Source: Pagrus major (taxonomy: Eukaryota; Chordata; Actinopteri; Spariformes; Sparidae). From it: DNA of 64,000 nucleotides. A program made the translations under genes and the position numbers. Under the pieces are notes generated by a model. That model ran no database searches. It saw nothing but the letters and a program-made list of their open reading frames with translations, and was not told the origin of the DNA. Each line of letters opens with the position of its first letter. Position 1 is the first letter of the stretch. Where the stretch lies: NCBI RefSeq assembly GCF_040436345.1, contig NC_133230.1, forward strand, positions 6,717,297 to 6,781,296, in the 5' to 3' direction. This document shows, piece after piece, positions 1-11,478 of this stretch.

Positions 1-354
1 ACGCTTCTTTTGTGGTGTAGTTTGTCAGGATCATCTGACCCAACTTCAGATATGATTTGTCACCCCTCTGTTGCCAAGATCAGTCAGGCTACAAAACGCT
101 GTCCAATAAACAAAGTCTGTGTGACTTTGGTTTAGACTTCCCTTTTAGGTTCCCTTTTAATGTGACAACAAAGCACACTTAAGATCTAGCAGTACAAGCT
201 GTAGGTTGATCGGTCCCTTAAAAAGGCTGAACGAGTAGCAGTGTATCGAGTGTATCACAAGTACAGAAATTGAGCCACTGCTGCACATGCCAATACATGT
301 TTTGTATGACGCATGTTTTTCTACTTGACTACGTGACCATTCTACGTGACTCAG
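1..354 (+). other. zfyve26: Intron of zfyve26 at the window edge
   Basis: This stretch precedes the first visible zfyve26 exon and ends in the acceptor at 353-354. It is AT-rich and I see no coding exon or recognisable repeat in it. The upstream exons, which in the family encode most of the protein including the FYVE zinc finger, lie outside the window. Confidence 0.7.
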
Positions 355-2518
355 GACTGCCCAGATGAGGTGTTTCTCGAGGGCGTGTTGCAGCCAAGTC
401 TCGAGCGGGGGCGTCTTGGCTCGCTGCAGGGGATCCTGGAAAAACTTGACCCTGGCCTGGAATCATGCAGCCGCTACCTCATCGCCTCCTGCCAGTTCCT
501 GCAGCGGCGAGGATACTTCAACACTCTGTACCAACTCCAGCAGTTCATGATGGTCAGAGTCTTTTTAAGAGCATTTTAGATTTTGATAATCATTTTTTCA
601 AAATGAGAGGTGAGCTTGGTTGAAATACTGGAAATCGATGGAACATGGTCTGTGCCTTAGCCAAGGATTAGAGAAAATTTTGAAAATAAACTATTTATGA
701 TTTTTTTTTAACATGATCAAATAATAATAATTTATCTAAGTAATATGTAAACTTCTGTTTTCCTGGACAGGATCATGTGCGCGCGGCCATGACCTGTATC
801 CGATTCTTCACACATGGAGCCAGTTCGTACCTAAAGCTGGGAGAACAGCAGGTATATCTCTTTTTTTCCACAGTTGTGCAGTTGGCAAAACTTAATAAAA
901 ATAAAACAAACATTTCCTTGCTCATTTGAGAAAGTTGACCATGTCCTTGACCTTGTACAGCGCTGGTTGGTCAGAGCCAAAGAGCACCTGAGGACGTACC
1001 TGCAGGAGCAGCAAGGTCGGGGTGGTGGGAGGAGAAAGTCTCAGGTCAACTCATTCAGGAAGATGATGTCATCCAGTGACGTGTCCAGGTTAATATATCC
1101 TTATATTATTGAAACAGGATGGAAATAAATTTACACTTTGGCCTTTCTGTTTTACCTCTTTCTGTTTTTTTATTTTCATTAGGCACATGAACACAATTGA
1201 GCTTCAGCTGGAGGTGACCCGTTTCCTCCACCGCTGTGAGACTGCAGCCACCTCCAAGGCTCCACAGACCAGCACGCCTTCCTTCAAGTCCTCTGGATCC
1301 AGCTCACCACCTACACTGTTTGGAGGAAGCCCATGAAAGTTGAGGTCGCCTGCAAGGTGAGGTTCTAGTTGTGATCATCCTAGTACTCTATGATCCACTA
1401 AAGATAGATAAAGTTTATTAAAAATGGCCCTCTACCTTACTGCTGACTTTACTCATGTGTTAAACATAACATCTGGATAACATCTTGCTCTTGCTCCCAT
1501 GTTTTTTGCAGGTGATGCTCGGAGGAAAAAACATAGAAGAAGGTTTTGGCATTGCATATAGAGTCATACAGGTATGTTGTGATATTACATGTGTCACCTT
1601 ATATCTAAACAATCTGACACACTGAAGATGCATAGTCAAGTGAATTTGATTTGCTTTGCCTCAGTGGCCTAACAACTTGTTTACTGTTCACTGGTTTTGG
1701 TTTCAAACGTTAACTGTTGTTAATGTTTTCTCTTTCTCCCATTCCTTCCTGCCTCAGGACTTCCAGCTGGAGGCCCAGGCGGTCTACGTGCGGGCGGGCC
1801 AACGGCTGGTCCGACAGAGGCAGTATGGAGCCGTACGGCAGCTGCTTAAATGTGTCGGTGAATCGGGCACTGCCACCAAAAATGACTGCGATGCTCTCAT
1901 CCTGAGCTGTGTCTCCATCGCAGATAAGGCACCAGCTGATGTGAGTGACAGAAACCTTTTGAGTGTACTAATTTAACAAATCTTGATCATGTCTTGGCGT
2001 CATTGAGCTGTTCGTTCTTGTTGTCCTTTATCTGATTTAGGCCAAAGAGCTGGAAAGTCTAATTTTGGAGACAAAGAGCACAGAAAGCAAGGTACTGTAA
2101 ACTGACTGCTTACTATCTTATTCTTCTCTACTTGTCTACTTCTTTTCATACCTGAGGCCTTTTTTTCTTATAAATACAGAAATCAAAATGACCCTGTTAG
2201 GTTTTCTTCTTGTCCAAGACGAGTCATCCTCTTCATGTCTGAAATCAATGTTTACACCCTCAGAAAGTTATATAAAAGAAAACTTATCGACCCCTCTGTC
2301 TGCAGATCAAAGCCTACCTGCTGTGCAGTAAACTGCGACCGGCGTACCTGCAGGCGGTGAAGCTGGAGCCAAGCCGGGCCGGCCCATTGGTCCAGGACGT
2401 CCTTCAGGCCGCTGAGGGAGCACAGGACTCTGTGATGAAGAACATCTGTCACCAGTGGCTGGCCGAACACCAAAACAAGTCATCTCAGCAGTGCCAGGGT
2501 CGACCCAATGCCAGGTAA
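355..2518 (+). CDS. zfyve26: Zinc finger FYVE domain-containing protein 26 (spastizin), C-terminal part
   Basis: Eight exons encode about the last 360 residues: 355-552, 771-851, 961-1088, 1183-1356, 1512-1571, 1758-1940, 2041-2091 and 2306-2518. All introns are GT-AG and phases agree. The protein closely matches the vertebrate spastizin C-terminus from memory, for example VRAAMTCIRFF, DVSRHMNTIELQLEVTRFLH, VMLGGKNIEEGFGIAYRVIQ and CSKLRPAYLQAVK. Spastizin (about 2,540 aa in human) binds PI3P through its FYVE domain, works with SPG11 and AP-5 in lysosome reformation and autophagy, and also acts in cytokinesis; human loss causes spastic paraplegia 15. In the fourth exon the frame reads into a TGA at 1334-1336, while the conserved peptide PMKVEVACK continues in another frame. 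That implies one missing base near 1320-1333. The rest is conserved, so a sequencing or assembly error is more likely than a dead gene. The stop TAA at 2516-2518 overlaps a good donor sequence. The gene converges on the RDH gene. Confidence 0.93.
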
Positions 2519-5394
2519 AGGCGCAGTCAGCCTAACAAGGGATTTCACATACAGCACTTAAAAACAGTCGAGCTGTAAATGAAGCGCAAATAAGAGGATC
2601 CAGGGTTTCTGGAGACTGTGTGTGGAGATGAAAGATTAGATTAGCAGTTGTTGCACAGGTTACATGTTGTGTGCTCCTCAGCTGCAGATTATTTACAGAT
2701 AAGTTATATAACTTTCTAGTTCAGTAGAGACTAGAAACCCTGATGATCCCTTCCTCTTTGTGTTTGTGCAGCCTTCCCGTCTTTACACTAATGAATCACC
2801 ACCGTGCTTTATATCCATTACCCGAAACAAGTAGCTGTTATCTCCCATCTGTAGCTGAGAGGGATCAATGTCACTGGAGTGACAAACTATTACATAAGAA
2901 TATTGGCAACAGATACGGCCATTCTTACACAATATGTGCGTATCTGTTACTCAGTATTTGACAAAGATTAATATCCTACCTCAGCCAAAAGGGAAAACAT
3001 CTTTAACTGACTGAAAGGCCTCTGCAGATGTGTTGCTTCAAAGTCATCTTTTCTTGTAAATGAAATTCATGAAAATGAATCTTGTATTTGTAATCCTGAT
3101 GAAACCGTTTAACCTGTTTTACCTGATATTCTACAGCACATTTTACCGCCAGCTTTCAGGGTACGTTCCCTTTTAGTAAGGGAAATGAATATCAAACAGA
3201 AACTGAAGTATTTAAGGGCATTGAAGATGTTGAGAATCGTACAAGAAATATAAAAGTTTTAGGTTGGATACAGAAAGGGACCCACTGACAAATCCTGTTA
3301 CAGATGAACTTCAATTTATTATCAAGAAAAATAACTCTCTAGTCATTGATTTGGTCACTGGGTGGCCGCTTTTTGTTTCATCTTGTGTCTCCTGGTAATA
3401 ATCACCCACACTGTTGCTAATTTTAAATTATGCTTTTCACTTCGTTCTCATGGAATACTTGACCCATATCCGTTTGAAAAATATAGATCTGTAATAATTA
3501 TTCCACACAGATAACCACTCAAATGTTGTTTTTAAAAAAAAGGGACTTATGCCATAGTTTTCTTTTGATGTGTAGTTTTGTTTTTGCCTATTTTTGACAC
3601 AATAACACCTTGGCCAAAACAAGATAACAACACAATTGTATCGCCACCATAAAACATGTTTTCCGTTCACTCACATGACAAATCACCTATGTTGCTGAAG
3701 CTGCCTTTTCAAGGATATTAGAACGTGTATTTCAGAGCGACTCTGATTACATGCTAAAATCTTTATTTAGAGATACTGTGTTTATCCTTTGTCGTGCTTC
3801 CGTCTGCTGCACTATTCTGATTACCGGGACTGACGAAAAAGTGTTGATCTGCCGATGAGATGAGAAGAAGACTTTCGAGATGCACACACACGACATTCTT
3901 GCACTCTAATCCTCCTTAACTTCGACTGTTGTCTCATCACTGCCGCACTTTATACTTAAGTAAGTTTAACAAAAAATACACTTCTTTTGGTGAAAATTGT
4001 AAAATATGTAATACGGTTGCTGCATTGATGACGCAGGGACTAATGCTTTTGAACTGTGATTTCTCCATCCTGTGTATAATATAATGAAAATGACATAATA
4101 AAAGAAGATGTAATATACAAAAAATGGAGAATATTGACATTATTTCTGCCCAGTTTCTTGAAATGAAGTGAAATTTTGGGACATACGTTTTAGTTACCTT
4201 GCCAGTTGAGAAAAATTGATACCACTTGATGTTGTCTTGTAAATATGAAGCAACAAGCTAACTTAGCTTAGCATAAAGACTGGAAACGGGGTCACAGTGA
4301 GCCTGACGCTGTGAAGATATTTATCATCATATTTAGCATACAGACCTGAAAGTGGTATCAGTATTCTTACACTGTGATCACGTTTAATTTTTTCTGTGCA
4401 ATGATTCAGCTTTATCCAACATTTCATGTCTTCAGATGAGCAATTTCTCTGTTTTTTTGCCATAAAACAAAGAATACAAGCACCCTTATAGTAATATTCC
4501 TGTTTATTTACATCAGTTGTAAACATTCAACTCTTAACATGAATGTAAGTTTAGTAAAAGGCATGTTTCACTTGTATAAAACACAGAATGTAAACTCTTG
4601 GCAACCTTGCATGTAAATGCTGAGATGGAAAGGTGAGTAGGGAGATCCTTGTTAATGTAAAACTGTAGTTCTTGCAGGAATGTGCAGATTTGGCAATGTA
4701 GATGGAAAAAAATCTTTGCAAATATTGCAATGACGTAATTCTAGCTCTGATTTGGTTATAATAGAAAAACCCTCTTATAATCTACATTGAGTACAATTAT
4801 CACAAAATACATCTATGCAATTCAAGCGGTAATCATGGCTCAGACTGATGCTGATCTTCGATAGTTTTACTAATTTTTAATCAACCTGGAAATACTGTAA
4901 GAACCCCTGCAGTTGTTTAGAAACGCTGGCACAAAAAGTCAAGCAATTTAGCTGCAAATTCTGGAGAGATGAGAAAAAACCCTTGATAAAGATGCTGGTC
5001 ATTTACCCTGGCTTGACCCTTCACAGTATCCTACAGCATTACAATACATCAAGTTGCTTTTTTGCCTACACTGTATTCACATTGTGTCACAAACATATAG
5101 AGTCAAAAAGTTATTTGTGGTTACATCATAATACAATTGAGTGGTTTTGGCTTAAAGAGCTGTTGTGGAACACCAAAAATACTCAAGTTATTATAATGTA
5201 ATACTGCATTATTTCACAAAAAAGCAACTTCACATTATAGTACCTCTTACAGTATAACCTGACTGCTTAATAGGTAAGAAATGTTCAAAGTACATAACAT
5301 CAAAACCATAATGAAATGAATGGTAACTTAAAGAAGAAGGATTCCTTTGAGAACTGAGATAGATGGGAGGAGGAGGAGGGGGTTAAAAGTTGAA
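2519..5394. other. Convergent intergenic region, zfyve26 and RDH 3' ends
   Basis: This 2.9 kb AT-rich stretch lies between the stop codons of two genes transcribed toward each other, so it must hold both 3' UTRs. The nearest clear plus-strand AATAAA that I noticed is at 4097-4102, and a minus-strand one (TTTATT on plus) is at 4503-4508. Neither can be assigned with certainty. Apart from a SINE-like repeat near 4145-4290 I see no gene here. Confidence 0.6.
4145..4290 (+). repeat. SINE-like dispersed fish repeat, copy 1
   Basis: The segment contains AGCTTAGCATAAAGACTGG (from about 4264), preceded by GATACCACTTG and GTAAATATGAAGC. This matches a repeat unit that I recognise as widespread in percomorph genomes. 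A second, diverged copy lies at 48785-48925 in a plekhd1 intron and shares GATACCA and AAAGACTGGAAAC. I cannot assign the superfamily from sequence alone and see no long terminal inverted repeats. Confidence 0.5.
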
Positions 5395-8300
5395 TCAGTC
5401 CCACTCGATACCAAGAAGCTCGCAGCTGACGTCCCACAGTCTCCTCGCTGTCTCCTCACTTCTTCCCTGAGGGGCTACAAAGGCAGGGGCACAGTCACTG
5501 AAATGAAAGGAGGGAGAATGATTGTTATATAAGCGCTAATAATGGTGTGAGTCATCCCTCTGCCTGCAGTGATCTTGTTTCTGTTTGACCTTGTGCATGA
5601 AAATAATGTTAGTATCATGATTTATTTTGTCTGTGGACACTTTAGGAAGTGTGAGCCCAGGCGGAAACAAGGAACTGCTTTACATGGTTGAGCTCCTTGG
5701 TTTCAGAGAAGGGGAACTTTAAGATGTGGAAAATGAGGGAATAGATCAAAATCTAGTTACATTTCCGGTTAATTAGACACACTGAATCATGACCTTCATT
5801 CGTGGCGGCTTGCAGTTAGAGCTGCAACGATCAGTTTAATAATCAGTTGATCAAAAGATAATTGATTGCCACCCGTTTTAATAAATCGATTAAATGTTTC
5901 CCTCATTTATCAGGCAAATATGTCAAATATTTGCTGGTTCCAGCTTCCTTTGGGTTTCGGACTGTCGGTTGGACACAGGAAGCAATTTGAAGACGCCACT
6001 GTGAGCTGGGAAATTGTGATAAGCAATCTTTTTTTTTACAATTTTCTTTTTTTAAAACAATTATCGTTTGTTGCAGCCCTACATACCATACAAACCCAAT
6101 ACTTAACTTCTAGATGGACACAATTACATGACACTAATCATAAGGAACGTAAAAGGCAATAGTACAACTGAAACAAAGATTTGAAACATGGCCTGTTTTC
6201 AATGGCTCTGAAATCCAGAGAGTAATTTAATGAAATCATTTCAGAAAAAGTTAGCATTTAGCTAGGCTTTAGACTCTTGCTCTATGTGGGTTACACTTTC
6301 CAAAGAGTCTTAATCTCCTGGACAGACTACATCACAAGCAGCTAATAATTAGGAACACATCAGCCCTGATGAGAGATTAAACGAGTACAGACAAAAATGG
6401 TCGACCCTGCTTTTCATTTATATAGGTGAATGTAGAGTTTAAAACTTAAATATTAAAGAGAAGTATCTACTCCATAGCTTGACTCCAGACATCTGAACTG
6501 CTGTCCTTAAATATATCAGTCTGTCTCATCTCAGCAGAGGGACTGACAGTCCTCTCCCTTCCCCTCAAGAGTAATAGTACACAATAAAGTACTATTAAAA
6601 AAAACCCTCAAATGGAAAAACCATGTCCGAGTCATTGATGTAGACAAATGTGACTTCCTTTGTCTCGTTCAAAGTTTTAAAGCCGGCAGTGTAACATTTA
6701 ATAAAAAAAAGTTGAGACCAAGTTACCAAATGGCTTTTGTTGCACAATTTCCCTTCAGCTGTTTAAATAATAATTAATGATAAATAATGAAAGTTCCCCA
6801 AACAGATGGGGCATCAGAAAACAACTCCAGATGGCCTCGTTGTCACCTACCTAAAGTGTTTCCCAGAGATTGAGTGCAGCTCGTCTGCCACAGCGCAGTA
6901 GATGCTGGTCTGTGCTCCTTCCCGTGGCGTTTTTAGGAACATGGAGAAGACGGTGAAGAATATCGTCATGAGAGTCGAGTGTCTGGTCAGGTCAGAGTTC
7001 ACCGTCCCCGGGTGGACTGAGTTCACTGTCACATTGGTACCTGTGAGGGCAACGTACCTGCGTCACTATGGGACACATTTACCCTCTTTCTAATCTGCAT
7101 TATCAGGCTGGTCATTGGATAACACTGTTGTATGTTATTAATCGCCTGGAATTTAACTCAAATTTAAGGTCCCTTTGTCCTTTCTTTTACTTTTCTTCAT
7201 GAGAATTGTATTAATATTTAATTACCTGGCATTTTAGGTAAAATATTTATCATTCTGTGGAATTTGCCATTTCCTTCCTCTTGTATAAAGTCTTTCACTT
7301 CCAAAAAGCTGAAAGTAGATGATGCATTATCTGTGTTTTTGTAAAATACTGAGCCCAGAATGGGTGTCGGACTTAACTTATATGAATATAAACGTTAAAC
7401 GTGCACTACATGGTCTTGAAACACCAATAATTTCAACAAAAGTCTGTTTAGGACATCGTTGTTGGTCTACCCTTGAGACAAAGCATCCCTAATCCTCTCT
7501 CTGTTAGTATTCAGAGCAGCTCATCTGTCCGTTCTCCCATGTTCTGTGTGTATTTCTGTACCTTTGAGTCTACGTGCCAGCTCTCTGGCAAACAGCACAT
7601 TTGCCAGTTTGCTCTGGCAGTATGCTAATCCACTGTTGTAGCTCCCCTGGCTGTGAAGGTCATGGAAACGGATCCAGCCGAAGTTGTGTGCCAGAGATGA
7701 GACGACCACGATCCGGGCCGGCGCACTGCGCTTCAGCTGCCCGATCAGAAGGGACGTCAACAGGAAGTGCCCTGCCAGAAGTGAGACACACATACAGTCA
7801 GTTCAGTCTGTGGTTGTTAACCTGATCTGATCATTTGCATTTAATCACTATAATATTTTTGGGGTGAATTAAGTGCACTTCAACTTGTTTTGGCTCTAAT
7901 TTTGTAGCTAATTTGTAATTTCACATTTTCTGTATAAATGCTCGGTCACAGAAAAAAGGTTGAGACAAATGTGACTGAAAACAACAGGTAGAAACTCTTA
8001 CATGAATATTAAGTATATGTTAAAAGTGAAGACTTCTTGTCTGGTTGTTACTCATTGGTAGAAACCGAGGTAAAACAAAAGTGAACAGACGGGCATTCAC
8101 TCGGTGGAGAGCGGCACTGTTGTGTCAAAGTCTGTTCTCAGTGTTTACTTTGTCCTATCTGGGCTACTGTAGGAACATGCAGTGCATCATGGTGGACAAC
8201 CATTCTTAGTTTCAGCTGATTACGCACTAATTAAAAAAGAATTATGATTATTTGTTCAATTTCGGACCCTAAATCCCCTCAAATCCTCCACATTGGACCT

Positions 8301-10431
8301 TTTAAGCTTTGATTTATCAATGGATTTGAGTACATGTGAGCTCAGTCTTACCCAAGTGATTGACTCCGATATGCATCTCAAAGCCATCGATTGTTTTTGT
8401 GTAGGGGCACATCATCACGCCAGCGTTGTTGATGAGGATATGAAGATGGTTGACCTCTGAAGAAGGAAACATAAAAAAATTAAACATGGCAGCTGTGGTA
8501 CTTTTTTAGATATGAAAGGGACTCTGTAGGTGGATGCTGAAATCAAACAGATATGTGCCTACCTCTGAGGAATTGCTGTGCGAAGGCTCGTATCGAGCAG
8601 GTGTCTGCAAGGTCGAGCTCTCGAACCTCCACTTGTGCTTTAGGATACGCAGCTCGTATACTGTCCGCTGCCTCCTCTCCTTTGCCAGTGTCTCGGCACG
8701 CCATGATCACCCGAGCCCCTGTCGTGAAAAATAAGCAGCAGCTAAACTATGAACAAAACAGAAGCCATATTAATGCACAGAAGATAGGACAGAGGAGGCT
8801 AGTGGTGAGCCCTTAGTGATGTAGGATAGTATTTGTAAAACTGACCCACATCTTCTGTCGCTCCTAAAGTAAAGCATTACTGTTATTATAACATGGCAAG
8901 GTCAACCAAGGATCATAGAGTACAAAGATTGTACTGAGCGTTAGGATTGTTGGTTTGCATTTGGGATGAAATTTCATGTGCGTAGTTGTCTTAACAGAGA
9001 GCGGCACACTGAGCAAAAACTACACACAAGAAAAGATAGTTGTACATGTAGGGAAGTGACCACAGCCTTGCTGAAACGCACTGGAGTTATTATAAACATC
9101 CTTTTAAACTTAACATGCAATAAAAGCCTTCAAAAGTGGCTAACGAGCCGTCGTTTTTGAAAACTGAAATGACACTTCATATTAGCAGGTTGTCTAAACC
9201 AAAATGAAGGCAACAAGGTCCTACAGTAGGTCACCGACAACAAGGGCAAGCTCTTAAGGAGCCGGTAGTTGTTTTATCACAGCAGACATGGTAATTTGTA
9301 ATTGTAGGACAAACACAGCAGCACAAGGGAACAACTAGGGACACTAATATAGAATAAAATACAAATATACTCAAATAAATAAGATTAATAGGAATTCTAT
9401 AAACACTGGAAGGAACCTGTGCAACGTGCAAGAAAATGTCCTAAGATATACATGCTGTGTGGGACAACTGCTGGGTGCTGTGGTGGGTGCTACATATATG
9501 AATATATAGTCTTATTTGGGATATAAGTATTCTTAATACTTATGATTTCAGTCTTGCAGCCCTACAGAGGAGACTACTGTTTCCTCTTATTGTCAGGGGC
9601 AGGTTGTGGGCGTACAGGAGCACTGTGTATTCCAACATAACACCAAGAAGTCACCTCGTATCGCCAGGTCCAAGGCAGTCTCCTTCCCAATCCCTGTGTT
9701 GGCTCCGGTGATGAGGACCGTCTTCCCATGCAGATCAGTCGAGGACAGACACACTCCTCCTGCTGCGTATTTTCTATTAAAAACACAACAGCCACTGATG
9801 ACAAACTGAAGACACTGACTTCTGTGTGGAGGACTTGTAGCAGCCTCTCCTGCAGTCCTGAGAAGTTGTGTCCTCATTAGTTGGTTGGACACATGGACAG
9901 GCCTGGCTTAATTATTCATAGAGAAAACTTGGAGCATGAACAGTTCTCAGTCATACGAGCCACACCACTGAGCAGAGCCACCACACGACCAATAGCTCTG
10001 CTGGAGTAATGCGTACATATATAACTCCTCCCACGCTCAGCCTCCTGATAGGCCCCAGCAGCTGTGATGAAGACTCCCGGTTCATCACTGTGCTAAAACT
10101 CCCACAGCTCCATCATTCTGTTTCATTGATTTCCTGCTCAGAAAACCAGCCAGCGTCGAGTGAAAGCATACCCTCTGAGAATAAAACCCTTAAAAAGACG
10201 ATCGGCAGGGTTGAATGTGCAGATGGAGTCATTGCAAATGAGCCTGATCGCAATAACTGCATCAGAGCAGTGTAATTAATGTCCTGTCAGGCAAGTAACA
10301 ACCTATCCCGACACTGCTTTTCTATGAGAATGAATGAGTGTGTTTAATGCTGCTTACCTTATATGTGGTGCAAATAAAATCACGAGTAACGACACCACTC
10401 CGAGGCCCGCGACTATTAATAAAAGCAACAT
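5395..10431 (-). CDS. rdh12: Retinol dehydrogenase of the RDH11/RDH12 group
   Basis: Seven minus-strand exons: 10358-10431, 9655-9773, 8563-8718, 8352-8456, 7562-7771, 6851-7040 and 5395-5497. Together they give 957 nt, 318 aa, the same length as human RDH11. Residues 1-24 form an N-terminal membrane anchor. The short-chain dehydrogenase core has the NADP(H) motif TGANTGIG (47-54), NNAG (126-129), a serine at 176/177 and the catalytic YxxxK (Y202, K206). The C-terminus ends in CELLGIEWD, typical of the group. These ER-anchored enzymes reduce all-trans and cis retinal with NADPH. The start chosen is the ATG giving the membrane segment and correct phase. The gene is divergent from vti1b (about 1.05 kb apart) and convergent with zfyve26. 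That orientation equals human RDH12, while human RDH11 points the other way, so rdh12 is favoured by position; sequence alone does not separate the two. Confidence 0.93.
5817..6081. mobile_element. MITE with GCTGCAAC-type inverted ends, in the last RDH intron
   Basis: The left end reads TTAGAGCTGCAACGAT and the right end is ATCGTTTGTTGCAGCCCTA, an imperfect inverted pair about 265 bp apart. Inside are the CGATTAA-type tracts usual for this very common fish family of non-autonomous DNA elements. It has no coding capacity. It lies in the intron between 5498 and 6850. Partial relatives occur near 37195-37300, 41800-41838 and 51280-51320. Confidence 0.65.
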
Positions 10432-11478
10432 AATAAAGCGGGTTTAGGCGTCTGTGTGTCCTCCAGCTGGATGCCTCTGCTCTGTAGGCAGAACAGCTGA
10501 TGTCAAAGCATAAAGGGGTGCAGAGCGTAGTGAGGGAAAAAAGGTTCAGCGCGAAGGGAATCATGGGATTGTAGTTTTTTTTACAGCCTGGCCAGACAGC
10601 AACTGACATCTTTATTATTTAACATCAAAATGATGTCCCTTCTATTTAAGTATTTATATATGTGTGGTAAGACAAATTCCGTTTCTTCAGGCAAACATGA
10701 TATAAACAATTTTAGTTGTTTCAAGTTGATTAACACAAACTTTTTATGTTTCTGTTTATTTTATTCTCCAGGTAGACACCTTGTAGAAACCCTTTCACTA
10801 TTTTCTTACCATATTAATATTATTACTGTTATTACCACTAACAAAACCCTCCATACTCACACAAACACCCAAGCAAAATAAAAAAAAGCTAGGCTACAAT
10901 AACTATGGACAAAAACAAAAACATAGTACATAAATGAATGAATAAACGGGTAAATAAAAATGAACAAAATAAGTTTACATTCACGGAGGTTTAAAAAAAA
11001 ATCCCGTGTTCACTAAAAATATAAAAAACTTGCATCACTTTCTGTGGCGATGATTGTTTTTAAAGTACCGGTAGTAATAAAAGAGCTTGAAACTCCGTTT
11101 CCCAGAAGGCGCTGTGACAGCTGTCTGCGTAGTGCCTGAATAAAATTACCTTCCGGGTGCCTTTTTAGCTGTTTTCACGAGGATTTAGCGTTGTTTTTCG
11201 TACGTTGTATTCATATGGAGAATGTGACGTTTCGCCTGATTTGTATTTTGATTAAAAAAAGTATACCTACATTATTGTTTTTGATTTTTGGTCTGGACTT
11301 GTAGGCAGTCGATCACGAGGACCATCATGCGGAAAAGTCCCGGGGATCTGATTATCATCAAAGCAAAACTATCAGGCTAACTTGTAGTTGTGAGCGACTG
11401 TAATTAGTGTTTTATTTCACAGCAAAACAAAAAAGACGTTTGTCAAGAAAAGGCAGCAAAAGCTACAGGTAATACAAA
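10432..11478. promoter_or_regulatory. Shared head-to-head promoter region of RDH and vti1b
   Basis: The start codons of the minus-strand RDH gene and the plus-strand vti1b gene are 1,047 bp apart. The interval must hold both 5' UTRs and start sites. An ETS-like CTTCCGGG lies near 11152-11159, a motif common in TATA-less housekeeping promoters, and fits a vti1b start shortly downstream. The middle (10,620-11,080) is AT-rich with no recognisable gene. Confidence 0.55.

Noticed and set aside
355-2518. zfyve26 as a dead gene
   Set aside because: Only one frame break is seen, while all eight exons, splice sites and conserved peptides are intact. An assembly base error is the simpler explanation.
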